This document shows positions 1 to 8,881 of a stretch of 37,532 nt of DNA, in pieces (within the stretch, counting starts at the first letter, position 1; every line of letters starts with the position of its first letter). This stretch comes from Lysobacteraceae bacterium. GTDB lineage: Bacteria; Pseudomonadota; Gammaproteobacteria; Xanthomonadales; Xanthomonadaceae. The stretch is from NCBI GenBank assembly GCA_008015095.1, contig SSEV01000020.1:1-37532 (forward strand), given 5' to 3'. The notes beneath the pieces were generated by a model that did not search any database, had not been told where the DNA came from, and saw nothing but the letters and a program-made list of their open reading frames with translations. A program made the translations under genes and the position numbers.

Positions 1-114
1 GCCGCCCGCGAATCAATCACGCAAGTGATTGATTCGGCGAGAGCAAGTCCGAATTCATTTCGGACTTGCGACCGCTGAGCAAGTCCAGGAGGGACTTGTT
101 CCGTGTTGCCTTAA
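1..114. repeat. Right part of a hairpin-rich dispersed repeat (copy 1)
   Basis: This stretch is nearly identical to 30086-30198. It contains three successive hairpins: an 11-bp stem around 10-35 (GAATCAATCAC, loop GCAA, GTGATTGATTC), a stem built on AAGTCCGAA near 44-68, and CAAGTCC/GGGACTTG near 80-98. It ends with GTGTTGCCTTAA, which is the right terminal inverted repeat of the complete copy. The left end lies outside the window. It has no coding capacity and resembles a non-autonomous MITE or REP-type element. It stops about 40 bases before the first gene. Confidence 0.8.
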
Positions 115-155
115 CATGGCGCCGGGTTCATCAACGTGATCGGAGGAGAGCATCG

Positions 156-1049
156 ATGCGCCATGGGCATGTGTTTGCATATGGAACGTTGATCGGGATG
201 GGGCTAGCCGCTTGCTGCGTACCAGGCATCGATGCCTGCGCGGCAGAGCCGCGCCGCGCCGTGCAACCGATGTTCAAGGGCATCGAGCTCTACAGTTGGC
301 GCGATCCTGATACGCATGGCTCGAACGGGCATTCCCCCGACAAGCGTGTCCTCGTCGGGGAGACTTGGCGTTTCGCATTGATGCCGGGCACCAATCGCAA
401 CAAATTCGTCGAGGAGATCGTGCAGGCCCATGATCGCGTCGACACGGTCGCAGCGCTGAAAGCCCGCTTCGCGACGCTGGCGCGCGGCGAACAGGTGTTT
501 TGGCTGGTGCCGGAGGATCCGCGTTTCGCACTGCCGCCGCAGGCGATCGTTGCCGAGCTGGGCGCCGCCGCACAAGCTGCGGATATCCGGCTGATCATTC
601 CGCAACGCGCTACGGCTGCGCGTGGCGTTTCGGAAGAGGACATCTCCGAAGACGCGGTCTCGAAAATCGCATGCGCCGGCAATCCTCATGCAGAGACAGC
701 GGAAACCGGGATCCCTCCGGCGGCTTTGCGGCAGCGCGCGAGGCATTTTGAGGATCGCGGGCCGGTGCGCCATGTCCTCGCTCCGTCGGAGATCCTGAAG
801 ATCGGGATTCGTTATCGCGACGATATGCGCGTGAATTCCGTGACCGCCTGCGCGACGCTGCGTACGGCGCTACGCTCGGATAGCGGTTCGACCGTAAGGC
901 ATTTGCCCTGGTCAGAATCCCTGCCTGCGCCTTCGATCGATGCGGATGTCACCTACAGGCATGGCGGCACCGCACGCTGGCTGCTATGGCCGAATCGCAG
1001 CGTGATCCGCGATGCGCGGGGCCGCTGGTGGTTTGCGTATGGATTCTGA
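156..1049 (+). CDS. Hypothetical exported protein
   Basis: The 297-residue product is not recognised. The ATG at 156 is chosen because GGAGGAGAG lies just upstream at 142-150 and the first residues form a secretion signal; an earlier in-frame start would read through the repeat. The N-terminus has a short hydrophobic stretch, then LAACC (residues 17-21), which could be a lipobox with Cys20, followed by ACAA-E, an alternative signal peptidase I site. The mature part includes an acidic low-conservation stretch and a C-terminus rich in Trp and aromatics (RWWFAYGF). Envelope location is inferred from the signal only. It stands alone, with no operon partner. Confidence 0.6.
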   Translation: MRHGHVFAYGTLIGMGLAACCVPGIDACAAEPRRAVQPMFKGIELYSWRDPDTHGSNGHSPDKRVLVGETWRFALMPGTNRNKFVEEIVQAHDRVDTVAALKARFATLARGEQVFWLVPEDPRFALPPQAIVAELGAAAQAADIRLIIPQRATAARGVSEEDISEDAVSKIACAGNPHAETAETGIPPAALRQRARHFEDRGPVRHVLAPSEILKIGIRYRDDMRVNSVTACATLRTALRSDSGSTVRHLPWSESLPAPSIDADVTYRHGGTARWLLWPNRSVIRDARGRWWFAYGF

Positions 1050-1166
1050 TGTTTGATTGCGCCCGCGCCGTCCATGGCTGCGGCCGTGTTGGCGCAGCGC
1101 TTCGGCCAGACTGCGGATATAGCGGTTGCCGCTTGCGACTGGCGGCTTTCTCGAGTGGAAGTCGCT

Positions 1167-1385
1167 TTACGCCGGTTCGTCCGGAATCAGGGCGGATTCC
1201 AGACGGGCGATCGCGTCTTTCAATTGCAATTTGCGTTTTTTGAGCCGTTTGACCGCCAACTCGTCGGCGGCGATGTTCTGGTGCAGGCGATCGATCGCCA
1301 TATCCAGGTCGCGATGCTCCAACCGTAGTTCCGCCAGGCGGTGGGCGATCCGGGTGATTTCTGCGGAGTCGGAGATCCTGCTCAT
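1167..1385 (-). CDS. YdcH-family small coiled-coil protein (DUF465)
   Basis: The 72-residue protein is nearly all helical. It has the DUF465 signature LEHRDLDMAIDRL in the middle and a basic KRLKKRKLQLKD stretch followed by an alternating-charge helix. Members are small cytoplasmic proteins of unknown function that form helical hairpins. It is divergent from ttcA, whose start is about 100 bases away. The length is usual for the family. I see nothing unusual in it. Confidence 0.8.
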   Translation of the reverse strand: MSRISDSAEITRIAHRLAELRLEHRDLDMAIDRLHQNIAADELAVKRLKKRKLQLKDAIARLESALIPDEPA

Positions 1386-1484
1386 CGTCTGCGAGCTTAG
1401 CGCGATGCCGCGACAGCGTCACGGGTGGGCGATGGCGATCTTCGCGACGCGGGCCGGGAAGGCTTGGCATAAAATACGCGGCCC

Positions 1485-2396
1485 ATGAATACCGTCCTGC
1501 CCCTCTCCGAACCCCTACCGCCCGCCGGCCGCCGCGCCGTGCACGAGGCCAACAGACTGGCCAAGCGGCTGCGTCACCAGGTCGGACGCGCGATCGCCGA
1601 TTTCGGCATGATCGAGGACGGCGACAAGGTGATGGTCTGTCTCTCCGGCGGCAAGGACAGTTACACGCTGCTGGACATCCTTCTGCAGCTGCAGAAGAAA
1701 GCGCCGGTGTCGTTTTCGATCACCGCAGTCAACCTCGATCAAAAACAGCCCGGTTTTCCGGAGCGCGTCCTGCCGGACTATCTGTCTTCGCTTGGGGTGG
1801 ACTACAAGATTCTCGAACAGGATACCTACTCGGTCGTGACCCGCGTGGTGCCCGAAGGCAAGACGATGTGCTCGCTATGCTCGCGGCTACGCCGCGGCGC
1901 GCTGTACACCTTCGCCGAGCAGGCCGGTTTCACCAAGATCGCGCTCGGCCATCATCGCGACGACCTGGTCGCCACGTTCTTCCTGAATCTGTTCTTCCAC
2001 GCAAAGATCAGCGGCATGCCGCCTAAGCTATTGAGCGACGATGGCAAACACGTGGTGATCCGCCCGCTGGCTTACGTGCGCGAGGACGAGATCACTGCCT
2101 ACGCCGAGGCAAGGCGCTTCCCGATCATTCCCTGCAACCTATGCGGCTCGCAGGAAAACCTGCAACGCAGACAGGTCAAAAAGATGCTGGATGCCTGGGA
2201 ACGCGAAACCCCGGGACGTATCGATCAGATCGCGCGCGCACTGGGCGATATCCGCCCGTCGCAACTTAGCGATCCGTCGCTGTTCGATTTCCTTGCGCTC
2301 GGTCGCCGCGGCGATGCGCCGCCGCCCGATGCCCACGCCTGGCTCGCCGGCGACGGCACGGCCACGGCGACCGGCAACGACGATCCGGCGCCCTGA
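1485..2396 (+). CDS. ttcA: tRNA 2-thiocytidine-32 biosynthesis protein TtcA
   Basis: TtcA adds sulfur to C32 in the anticodon loop of certain tRNAs, using ATP and a [4Fe-4S] cluster. The 303-residue protein has the PP-loop SGGKDS (residues 54-59) for ATP activation. It has two CxxC motifs (Cys129/Cys132 in MCSLC and Cys217/Cys220 in PCNLC), as expected for the cluster-binding TtcA group. GHHRDD near residue 155 is also typical. The C-terminal 30 residues are low-complexity and Pro/Ala/Asp-rich, beyond the conserved core. It is probably cotranscribed with nothing; rdgC follows 133 bases later after a palindrome. Confidence 0.95.
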   Translation: MNTVLPLSEPLPPAGRRAVHEANRLAKRLRHQVGRAIADFGMIEDGDKVMVCLSGGKDSYTLLDILLQLQKKAPVSFSITAVNLDQKQPGFPERVLPDYLSSLGVDYKILEQDTYSVVTRVVPEGKTMCSLCSRLRRGALYTFAEQAGFTKIALGHHRDDLVATFFLNLFFHAKISGMPPKLLSDDGKHVVIRPLAYVREDEITAYAEARRFPIIPCNLCGSQENLQRRQVKKMLDAWERETPGRIDQIARALGDIRPSQLSDPSLFDFLALGRRGDAPPPDAHAWLAGDGTATATGNDDPAP

Positions 2397-2415
2397 TGTC
2401 GCTCATGTCATCCCC

Positions 2416-2435
2416 GTTCCCGCAGCTGCGGGAAC
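2416..2435. terminator. Perfect 20-bp palindrome after ttcA
   Basis: GTTCCCGCAGCTGCGGGAAC is a complete inverted repeat 20 bases after the ttcA stop. It has no T-tract, so it could be a weak or factor-dependent terminator, an mRNA 3' stabiliser, or a protein site. Confidence 0.4.
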
Positions 2436-2529
2436 CTGCCGCCTTGCCTTCGCGCCTTGCCATGCCTTTCGCCGGCGGATGCGTCGCGTCCGCAAAGCGA
2501 CGACCCTTCTTCTCTGACCGGGACGCTCG

Positions 2530-3432
2530 ATGTTCTTTCGCAACCTGACTTTTTTCCGTTTCCCCGCATCGCTCGATTTCGACGCGCTCGACGCCGGCCT
2601 GGCCGAATGCGCGTTGAAACCGGTCGGCGCTTTGGAGCTGTCCTCGCGCGGCTTTGTTTCGCCCTTCGGCCGCGATAGCGAGACCTTGTCGCATCGTATC
2701 GGCGATGCGATCTGGGTCAGCGCCGGTAGCGAGGACAAGATCCTGCCAGCCACCGTGGTCAACGATCTGCTGCAGAAAAAACTCGCCGAGCTGGAAGACA
2801 AGGAAGGCCGCAAGCTCGGCGGTCGCGCGCGCAAACGGCTCAAGGAAGATCTGGTGCACGAGCTGCTGCCGCGGGCCTTTGTCCGCCCGGGGCGCACCGA
2901 CGCGATGCTGGATTGCAAACATGGCGTTCTCGCCGTAGATACCTCCTCGCGCAAGACCGCCGAAGCGGTCGTCTCCGACCTGCGTCATGCGCTGGGCAGC
3001 TTTCCGGCTTTGCCCTTGAATGCGGAAATCGCGCCGCGCGCCGTACTCACCGGCTGGATCGCGGGCGAACGCCTGCCCAAAGGGCTGGCCTTGGGCGAAG
3101 AATGCGAACTGCGCGATCCGGCCGAACAGGGCGCGGTGATCAAATGCCAGCGCCAGGAACTGCATGCCGACGAGATCGCCAGACATCTGGACGCGGGCAA
3201 ACAGGCGACGCGGTTGGCGTTGACCTTCGAGGAGCACCTGAGCTTCGTGCTCGGTGACGACTTGGTCGTACGCAAGCTGAAATTCCTTGATGGTGCGGTG
3301 GAGCAGCTCGAATCGACCGAGCGCGAGGATCTGCGCGCCGAACTTGATGCGAGGTTCGCGTTGATGAGCGCGGAAGTGAGACGCCTGTTCGTAATTCTGG
3401 AACGCGCGCTCAAATTATCGAAAGCCGAATGA
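2530..3432 (+). CDS. rdgC: Recombination-associated protein RdgC
   Basis: RdgC is a ring-shaped double-strand DNA-binding protein that limits RecA activity and is associated with the nucleoid. The 300-residue product begins MFFRNLTFFRF, the typical RdgC N-terminus. It carries the usual helical stretch of acidic and basic residues around 75-110 (KLAELEDKEGRKLGGRARKRLKED) and the conserved LTGWIAGE region near residue 180. Length is normal for the family. It stands alone on the plus strand between ttcA and the broken metallopeptidase gene. Confidence 0.95.
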   Translation: MFFRNLTFFRFPASLDFDALDAGLAECALKPVGALELSSRGFVSPFGRDSETLSHRIGDAIWVSAGSEDKILPATVVNDLLQKKLAELEDKEGRKLGGRARKRLKEDLVHELLPRAFVRPGRTDAMLDCKHGVLAVDTSSRKTAEAVVSDLRHALGSFPALPLNAEIAPRAVLTGWIAGERLPKGLALGEECELRDPAEQGAVIKCQRQELHADEIARHLDAGKQATRLALTFEEHLSFVLGDDLVVRKLKFLDGAVEQLESTEREDLRAELDARFALMSAEVRRLFVILERALKLSKAE

Positions 3433-3475
3433 GCGCGCGCATTCCGCGATGGCGGCGTCGCGGGTAGGATGCCGC

Positions 3476-4288
3476 ATGCCGTTCCGTTTCCGCTTGCGCC
3501 CCTCCACCACCGAAGCCGAAAGCGGCGTTCTGCAACGCGACCACGTGCCGCTTCGGCTCGATAGCGGTCGTACTATCAACATTCTCCGGGTGCGCGATCC
3601 GCGTGCGCGAAGAATCAGATTGTCGGTGAGCGAGCGCGGCGTGCGCCTGACCCTACCACGCCGCGCGAGTTTGGTCGCGGGCGAGCGCTTTCTGATCGAA
3701 CACCGCGATTGGCTGCATGCGCAGCTGGCGCTGGCGGACGATCACCAGCGCACCCCGTTGCATCGCCCGAGCACGACGCCATTGCCGTTGCGCCGCTAAA
3801 GGCTGCCGTTGCGCTGGACCGAAGGGCGGTTCACCGCGCTGCAACGCGACGAGTGCTCCGCGGGCGGCAGCCTGATATTCCGTACCGGCGCACGCGCCGG
3901 AGCGCCTGCGCTGCGCAAGGCGCTACGAGATTTCTACGAAGCAGAGGCCCGTGCCGATCTCGGTCGCTGGTTACCGCTGTATCTGCCCTCGCTTCCTCGC
4001 GCGCCGCGCCGGATGCTGTTGAAACAAATGAGCTCGCAATGGGGATCGTTAGCCCCTGACGGTACCGTCGCGCTGGATCTGTCTCTGGTGCTGGCGCCGC
4101 CGCCCGCTTTCGAATACGTGCTGGTGCACGAGTTGTGTCACCTGATCCATCACGATCATTCGTCGGCATTCTGGCACGAAGTGGAAGCGCGCTTCCCGCA
4201 TTGGCGCGAGCAACGCGATTACTTCAAGAACGAAGGCCGTCGGCTGAAAGCCGCGCTGCAGGCGTTGCTGTCTTGCGCAGGTTGTTGA
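3476..4288 (+). pseudogene. YgjP-type metallopeptidase gene interrupted by an in-frame TAA
   Basis: The reading frame starts at ATG 3476. It encodes the N-terminal part of a YgjP-like (DUF45/WLM-type) zinc metallopeptidase, including RIRLSVSERGVRLTLP. It meets TAA at 3797-3799 and then continues in the same frame (RLPLRWTEGRFTALQ) to 4288. The second half retains the catalytic HELCH near 4128-4142, the downstream H in HHDHSSAFW, and the family motif MSSQWGS. Because both halves are in one frame and together give about the usual length, a single nonsense substitution is the simplest reading. The second half has no clear ATG start, only a TTG near 3809. A sequencing error or stop readthrough is possible. 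Confidence 0.7.
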
Positions 4289-4344
4289 AAAAAGGTCTCC
4301 CGGATCGTTTTTCAACGTCCCGGCAAGAACCTGCTTTCAACCGC

Positions 4345-5187
4345 TCATCGACTCAGCTCGAGCGCCATCGCGACTTCACGCGGATGGGTCATATGCAGAT
4401 GATGACTGCCTGGCAGGACGTCGCAGCGGATCTCTCCGACGCAGGCGATGCGGGCATCGCGCCGTTGCGGCGGAAAATAAGGTGGCGCAGGGTCGGCGAC
4501 CACCATCCGTACCGGACAAGCGATCGCGCGCAGGCAGTTGTGAATCTGCGTCTCGGTCAAGCGCACCGCCGTCGGCAGAGTCAGCCGGGTATCGCTGCTC
4601 CATTCATAACCACCCTCGACCTCGCGTAAGCCGCGTCCGATCAGCAAACGCGCGGAAATCTCGTCCAATTCGGTGATGCTGGCCTGCATCCGGGCCTGAA
4701 CGGCGATCTCAGGATCGTCGAACACCCGCTTGCGTTTGTTGTCGAGCGCGCGTCGCGCCGCCAAGGCCTCGCGCAGACGCAAGGCGGTTTCCGACTCGTC
4801 TCCCGACAGCGGGCCGAGCGCTTCGATCAGCAGCAACCGTTCTATTCGTTGCGGCGCTGCCGTAGCGATCAAGGTCGAAATCGCACCGCCCATCGAATGC
4901 CCGAGCAGCGTGAACCGCTCCCAGCCGAGCGCATCGGCGGCGGCCAATACATCAAGGATCGCGGTGAATGGCGTGTATTCGGCATCCCTCGAATAGTGAA
5001 AGCTGCGACCATGTCCGGGCATATCCAACGCCACCAGATCGTAATGCGTCAACAGCGGCGCCATGGGCAGGAAGCTGGCGGCGTTATCGAGCCATCCGTG
5101 CAGGGCCAGTAACGGCGGCGCACCGACATTGCCATTGCCCAATCCGCCAAAACGGCCGCGCGCGCTCTCGATCGCGATCTCTCTCAT
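4345..5187 (-). CDS. Alpha/beta-fold hydrolase
   Basis: The 280-residue protein has LALHGWLDN (oxyanion-hole HG, residues 28-35), DMPGHGRS (55-62) and the nucleophile elbow GHSMGG with Ser98. A His cluster near the end (H262/H263) supplies the likely catalytic base. Substrate is unknown; the family includes esterases, lipases and haloalkane-type hydrolases. Its ATG overlaps the hemH stop (ATGA), so it is translated downstream of hemH on the same message and is probably translationally coupled. A role linked to haem synthesis cannot be inferred from position alone. Confidence 0.85.
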   Translation of the reverse strand: MREIAIESARGRFGGLGNGNVGAPPLLALHGWLDNAASFLPMAPLLTHYDLVALDMPGHGRSFHYSRDAEYTPFTAILDVLAAADALGWERFTLLGHSMGGAISTLIATAAPQRIERLLLIEALGPLSGDESETALRLREALAARRALDNKRKRVFDDPEIAVQARMQASITELDEISARLLIGRGLREVEGGYEWSSDTRLTLPTAVRLTETQIHNCLRAIACPVRMVVADPAPPYFPPQRRDARIACVGEIRCDVLPGSHHLHMTHPREVAMALELSR

Positions 5188-6158
5188 CCGAAGATCTCGT
5201 CAAGCTTGCGCTGCGCCAATGTCGCAAGCGCATCGGCATGCGCGGCTGTGGCGTTGAGGCAGGGAATGTAATTCAGCGTCGCGCCTCCGGCGTCACGAAA
5301 CAATGCGGCGTTCTGGATCGAAATCTCTTCGAGCGTCTCCAGGCAATCGACGGCGAACCCCGGACAAACCACATCGACCCGTTTCACGCCTTCCGCGGCA
5401 AGCGCGCGCAGCACATGGTCGGTGTAGGGCTGCAGCCAGGGCTCTCGACCAAAACGCGACTGGAACGTGAGTATCGTCTCCTGCGCCGGAATCTCCAGCG
5501 CGCGCACGATCGCCGCGGTACTGGCCTCGCAATGCTGCGGATACGGGTCGCCGGCGTCGGCGAGGCGCTGCGGGACGCCGTGGTAAGAAAACAACAAACG
5601 TTCGCCGCGACCATGTTCCGACCAGTATGTCCGGATCGAAGCAGCGACCGCTTCGACCCAGCCCGGATCGAGGTGGTACTCCTCGATCACTCCCAGACGC
5701 TGATCGCCTTCACGGATGCCTCCTGCGTAGCGCTGCATGACATCGGTCACCGACGCGGTGGTGGTGGTGGAATACTGCGGATACAACGGCAGGACCATGA
5801 CGCGGCCGATTCCGGAATCGCGCAGATCGCGCAGCACCATGTCCAATCCGGGGTTGCCGTAGCGCATGGCGTGGATGACGCGCAGATCAGGCAAGCGCTG
5901 CTGCACCGCCATGGCCAGATTCGCCGTATGCACCGCGAGCGGAGAACCGCCTTCGAGCCAGATCTCGGCGTATTTTCTGGCCACCTTGGCTCCACGCAGC
6001 GGCAAGATCACGCCATGCAGCAACGGACACCACAGCCAACGGCTGAGCTGCACCACTCGATGATCGTGCAAAAACTGCGAGAGATAGCGCCGCACCGCCT
6101 TAGGCGTGGGCGCATCGGGGGTACCAAGATTGACCAGGATCAGGGCGGTATCGGGCAT
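5184..6158 (-). CDS. hemH: Ferrochelatase HemH
   Basis: HemH inserts Fe2+ into protoporphyrin IX, the last step of protohaem synthesis. The protein has the standard N-terminus MPDTALILVNLGTPDAP, the LPLYPQYS motif, the FSYHGVP motif with the metal-handling His, and VVCPGFAVDCLETLEEI with the conserved Glu residues. The start at 6158 (324 aa) is chosen because the family usually begins at this point. An ATG two codons upstream (6164) is equally possible, and no clear Shine-Dalgarno decides between them. Ferrochelatases without a C-terminal extension are usual here. The gene overlaps the hydrolase gene by 4 bases. Confidence 0.95.
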   Translation of the reverse strand: MPDTALILVNLGTPDAPTPKAVRRYLSQFLHDHRVVQLSRWLWCPLLHGVILPLRGAKVARKYAEIWLEGGSPLAVHTANLAMAVQQRLPDLRVIHAMRYGNPGLDMVLRDLRDSGIGRVMVLPLYPQYSTTTTASVTDVMQRYAGGIREGDQRLGVIEEYHLDPGWVEAVAASIRTYWSEHGRGERLLFSYHGVPQRLADAGDPYPQHCEASTAAIVRALEIPAQETILTFQSRFGREPWLQPYTDHVLRALAAEGVKRVDVVCPGFAVDCLETLEEISIQNAALFRDAGGATLNYIPCLNATAAHADALATLAQRKLDEIFG

Positions 6159-6306
6159 GCACATAGGATGACAGCTGCCGCGCTCAACGTCAGCGCGGCG
6201 GCGCCGAATGGCCATACTGGCGAGGTTCATCCACTGCGCCATAGGCTCGGAGCGTTCCGCGCCGGCCCCTTTGCGCGGCCCACCTTGGTTTCCGGAGTTC
6301 GTGCGC

Positions 6307-7149
6307 ATGCCCCACCGTCGTCCCGTTCTGTTGTCCAGTTTGCTGTTCTGCTCCCTGCTTTCGGCGACCGCCCTCGCCGGCCCCCGCGAAGACGCCCGCG
6401 TCGAAAATGCATCGCGGGTGATGTCCGAAATTCAGGCCATTCCCGAATCGGCGATTCCAGACAAACTGCTGGACGAGGCCAAGGCGATCGTGGTCGTGCC
6501 CGATACGATCAAAGCTGGCCTGGTGCTTGGAGGACGGCGCGGCCACGGGGTCATGGCGGTACGCAACGCCGAGGGGGGGTGGTCGAATCCGAGTTTCGTC
6601 ACCTTGACCGGCGGCAGCATCGGTCTTCAGGTCGGCGTGCAATCGGCGGACGTGGTCTTGGTGTTCCGCGGCGAACGCGGCCTGGATTCGATCGTCAACG
6701 GCAAATTCACCCTCGGCGCCGACGCCGGCGTTGCTGCCGGGCCGCTTGGCCGCAACGCTTCGGCCTCTACCGATGGCCAGATGAAGGCCGAGATCTGGTC
6801 CTGGTCGCGGGCGCGCGGGTTGTTCGCCGGGGTGGCGCTCGACGGCGCCGTGTTGTCGATCGATGATCGCTCCAACGAATCGGTCTATGGTCAGGACACC
6901 ACGCCGCGCATGATTTTCGAAGATCGTGCGCAACACCCCCCCTCTGCTGCGGTCAGTGCGTTCCGCGATCTGCTGATCCGCGCCAGCAGTGACGCCCGAC
7001 AACGCCGCAACGGCCCTGAGGGCCAAAGCGCTTCCCCAGCCTCCACATCGCCGTCGGCCGAACCGTTGGTGCAACCGCAACCGTTCGAAACGGTCGAGGG
7101 CGGTCCCCAGAATCCGGCCAAAGTCGAACCCTTGCCGGAAACCCCCTGA
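6307..7149 (+). CDS. SYLF/Ysc84-domain lipid-binding protein, exported
   Basis: The 280-residue protein starts with a clear signal peptide (LLSSLLFCSLLSATALA, then G). It continues as a SYLF (Ysc84) domain, with the typical AIPDKLLDEAKAIVVVPD, GGRRGHGVMAVRN, SIGLQVGVQSADVVLVF and SWSRARGLFAGVALDGAVL blocks. Bacterial members are periplasmic or outer-membrane associated and are thought to bind lipids. The last 70 residues are Pro/Ser/Glu-rich and probably disordered. The ATG at 6307 is chosen because the signal peptide begins there and GGAG lies upstream. It is divergent from hemH. Confidence 0.85.
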   Translation: MPHRRPVLLSSLLFCSLLSATALAGPREDARVENASRVMSEIQAIPESAIPDKLLDEAKAIVVVPDTIKAGLVLGGRRGHGVMAVRNAEGGWSNPSFVTLTGGSIGLQVGVQSADVVLVFRGERGLDSIVNGKFTLGADAGVAAGPLGRNASASTDGQMKAEIWSWSRARGLFAGVALDGAVLSIDDRSNESVYGQDTTPRMIFEDRAQHPPSAAVSAFRDLLIRASSDARQRRNGPEGQSASPASTSPSAEPLVQPQPFETVEGGPQNPAKVEPLPETP

Positions 7150-7325
7150 AGATCGGCGACGTCGAATACGCGCATCCAAGGCTTGCTCCATCGCCGCGAG
7201 TTCGGTCAAAACCCGAACTCGCTTGCGCCAAATCAATCACTTGCATATCTGATTAGCGGGCGGCGGCGGTTGCACCGCCTACGACTGCGGTATCCTGACC
7301 ACCCCTCTTCTCTTCCGGAAATGCC

Positions 7326-7550
7326 ATGGGCAGCTGGAGCATCTGGCACTGGGTCGTTGTCCTCATCATCGTGGTGCTGGTATTCGGCACCAAGCGCCTG
7401 ACCAGCGGCGCCAAAGATCTCGGCAGCGCGGTCAAGGAATTCAAAAAGGGCATGCGCGAAGACGACGAGAAACCGGCCCAACTGAGCGATCAGTCGAAGC
7501 GCGAATCCGCGGCTGACGCCCAGCGTAACGACGACAACGTCGCGCGCTGA
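7326..7550 (+). CDS. tatA: Sec-independent translocase subunit TatA
   Basis: TatA oligomers form the conducting part of the twin-arginine translocase for folded proteins. The 74-residue product has one N-terminal membrane helix ([15 protein letters not shown]), the hinge FGTKRL, an amphipathic helix ([14 protein letters not shown]) and a charged tail. This is the standard TatA plan. It is first in tatA-tatB-tatC, with 44 bases to tatB. Confidence 0.95.
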   Translation: MGSWSIWHWVVVLIIVVLVFGTKRLTSGAKDLGSAVKEFKKGMREDDEKPAQLSDQSKRESAADAQRNDDNVAR

Positions 7551-7594
7551 CGCTATCCGGGCCGTCGGCCCGACCGCGCACCAATTCCCGCGCC

Positions 7595-8017
7595 ATGTTC
7601 GATGTCGGTTTTTCCGAACTGTTCCTGATCGCGATCGTCGCCCTGGTCGTGCTCGGCCCCGAGCGCCTGCCCAAGGCCGCACGCTTCGCCGGACTGTGGG
7701 TGCGTCGGGCCCGGGCACAGTGGTATTCGGTCAAGAGCGAGCTGGAGCGCGAACTGGCCGCCGAGGAATTGCAGCGCAATATTCGCGAGACCCGCGAGGC
7801 CGTGCACGCGTTCGATACCGATATTCGCGATGCCGAATTCGAGGCGCGGCGCGAATTCGAGGCATTGCGCGACGCCGGCGGTCCGAAGCGCCTGCCTTCG
7901 CCCGACGTAGACGCGGATGGCGGCTTTGATGAGAACGATACGCCTGCGGCGACGGACGATCTCGTAGACGGTCGCGCAGACGATCGTAAACCGGAACCTG
8001 GCGATGTCCGCTCCTGA
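7595..8017 (+). CDS. tatB: Sec-independent translocase subunit TatB
   Basis: TatB works with TatC as the receptor for twin-arginine signal peptides. The 140-residue protein starts MFDVGFSELFLIAIVALVVLGPERLP, with the TatB-type Glu8 in the membrane helix and the GPERLP hinge. A long charged coiled region follows (ELERELAAEELQRNIRETREA) and then a disordered acidic tail. Its end overlaps the tatC start by 14 bases in a different frame, so translation is probably coupled. Confidence 0.95.
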   Translation: MFDVGFSELFLIAIVALVVLGPERLPKAARFAGLWVRRARAQWYSVKSELERELAAEELQRNIRETREAVHAFDTDIRDAEFEARREFEALRDAGGPKRLPSPDVDADGGFDENDTPAATDDLVDGRADDRKPEPGDVRS

Positions 8018-8750
8018 TTCCTCCCCTTCGGATAGCGCCGAAGGCAGTCTGATCAGCCATCTGATCGAGCTGCGCACGCGGCTGATCCGCGCTATTGCCG
8101 GTTTGTTGCTGGTCTTCCTCGGACTATTGCCGTTCTCCAATAAGGTCTATGCCTGGTTCGCCCAGCCACTGTTGGACAAGCTGCCCAAGGGCGGACAATT
8201 GATCGCGGTGGAAGTGGCTTCGCCGTTCTTCGCGCCGTTGAAACTCGCATTCTTCGTCGCGGTGTTCGCGACCATGCCCTGGTTGCTGTACCAGGCCTGG
8301 GCCTTTGTCGCACCCGGCCTGTACAAACGCGAGAAGCGACTGGCGTTGCCTTTGCTCGCGTCGGCGTTGTTGTTGTTCTACGCAGGGTGCGCGTTCGCGT
8401 TCCTGCTGGTGCTGCCTGCCGTTTTCGGTTTCCTGGCCCAGGTCACGCCAGACGGCGTGGCGATGATGACCGACATCAACGCCTATCTCGATTTCGTGCT
8501 GGTGATCTTCCTCGCTTTCGGAGTCAGCTTCGAGCTGCCGGTAGCGCTGGTGATCCTGGTTCTGCTCGGCTGGGTCACGCCGAAACAGCTCGCCGAATGG
8601 CGTGGTTACGCCATCGTCGGCATCTTCATTGTCGCCGCAGTGATCACCCCGCCCGATGTGGTATCGCAACTGATGCTGGCGATTCCGATGTGTCTGCTGT
8701 ACGAGGCGGGGATCATCGCGGCGCGGTTGGTCGGCAGACGCGAAACCTGA
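8004..8750 (+). CDS. tatC: Sec-independent translocase subunit TatC
   Basis: TatC is the polytopic core of the Tat receptor complex. The 248-residue protein has SLISHLIELRTRLIRA at the N-terminus (the conserved cytoplasmic HL-ELR-R motif) and six predicted membrane segments. It also has the SPFFAPLKLAFF and PFAxxP-like periplasmic regions and a C-terminal VITPPDVVSQLMLAIPMCLLYE block, which is the standard family ending. It is the last gene of the tat operon, followed by a hairpin. Confidence 0.95.
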   Translation: MSAPDSSPSDSAEGSLISHLIELRTRLIRAIAGLLLVFLGLLPFSNKVYAWFAQPLLDKLPKGGQLIAVEVASPFFAPLKLAFFVAVFATMPWLLYQAWAFVAPGLYKREKRLALPLLASALLLFYAGCAFAFLLVLPAVFGFLAQVTPDGVAMMTDINAYLDFVLVIFLAFGVSFELPVALVILVLLGWVTPKQLAEWRGYAIVGIFIVAAVITPPDVVSQLMLAIPMCLLYEAGIIAARLVGRRET

Positions 8751-8803
8751 GCGACGTTTGATTCGCGTCGCGAATCGCGCTTATCCCCACGGTCCGTTGA
8801 AAC

Positions 8804-8831
8804 GACGACGCCGGCTTGCGCCGGCGTCGTC
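8804..8831. terminator. Strong hairpin between tatC and the transporter gene
   Basis: A perfect 12-bp stem (GACGACGCCGGC, loop TTGC) lies between the convergent tatC and MHS transporter genes. Neither side has a T-tract, so it may act on both strands as a factor-assisted terminator or as a 3'-end stabiliser. Confidence 0.5.
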
Positions 8832-8881
8832 ACTCCATGGTCCCCCGTTTAGCGACTTGCGCCGCCTTACCGGATGCCGCC

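Noticed and set aside
66-155. Upstream extension of the first exported protein in the same frame
   Set aside because: It would translate the right end of the repeat element; the ATG at 156 has a strong ribosome site and begins a signal sequence.
4968-6866. 632-residue open frame antisense to hemH
   Set aside because: It spans several well-supported genes in other frames and has no protein-like segments.
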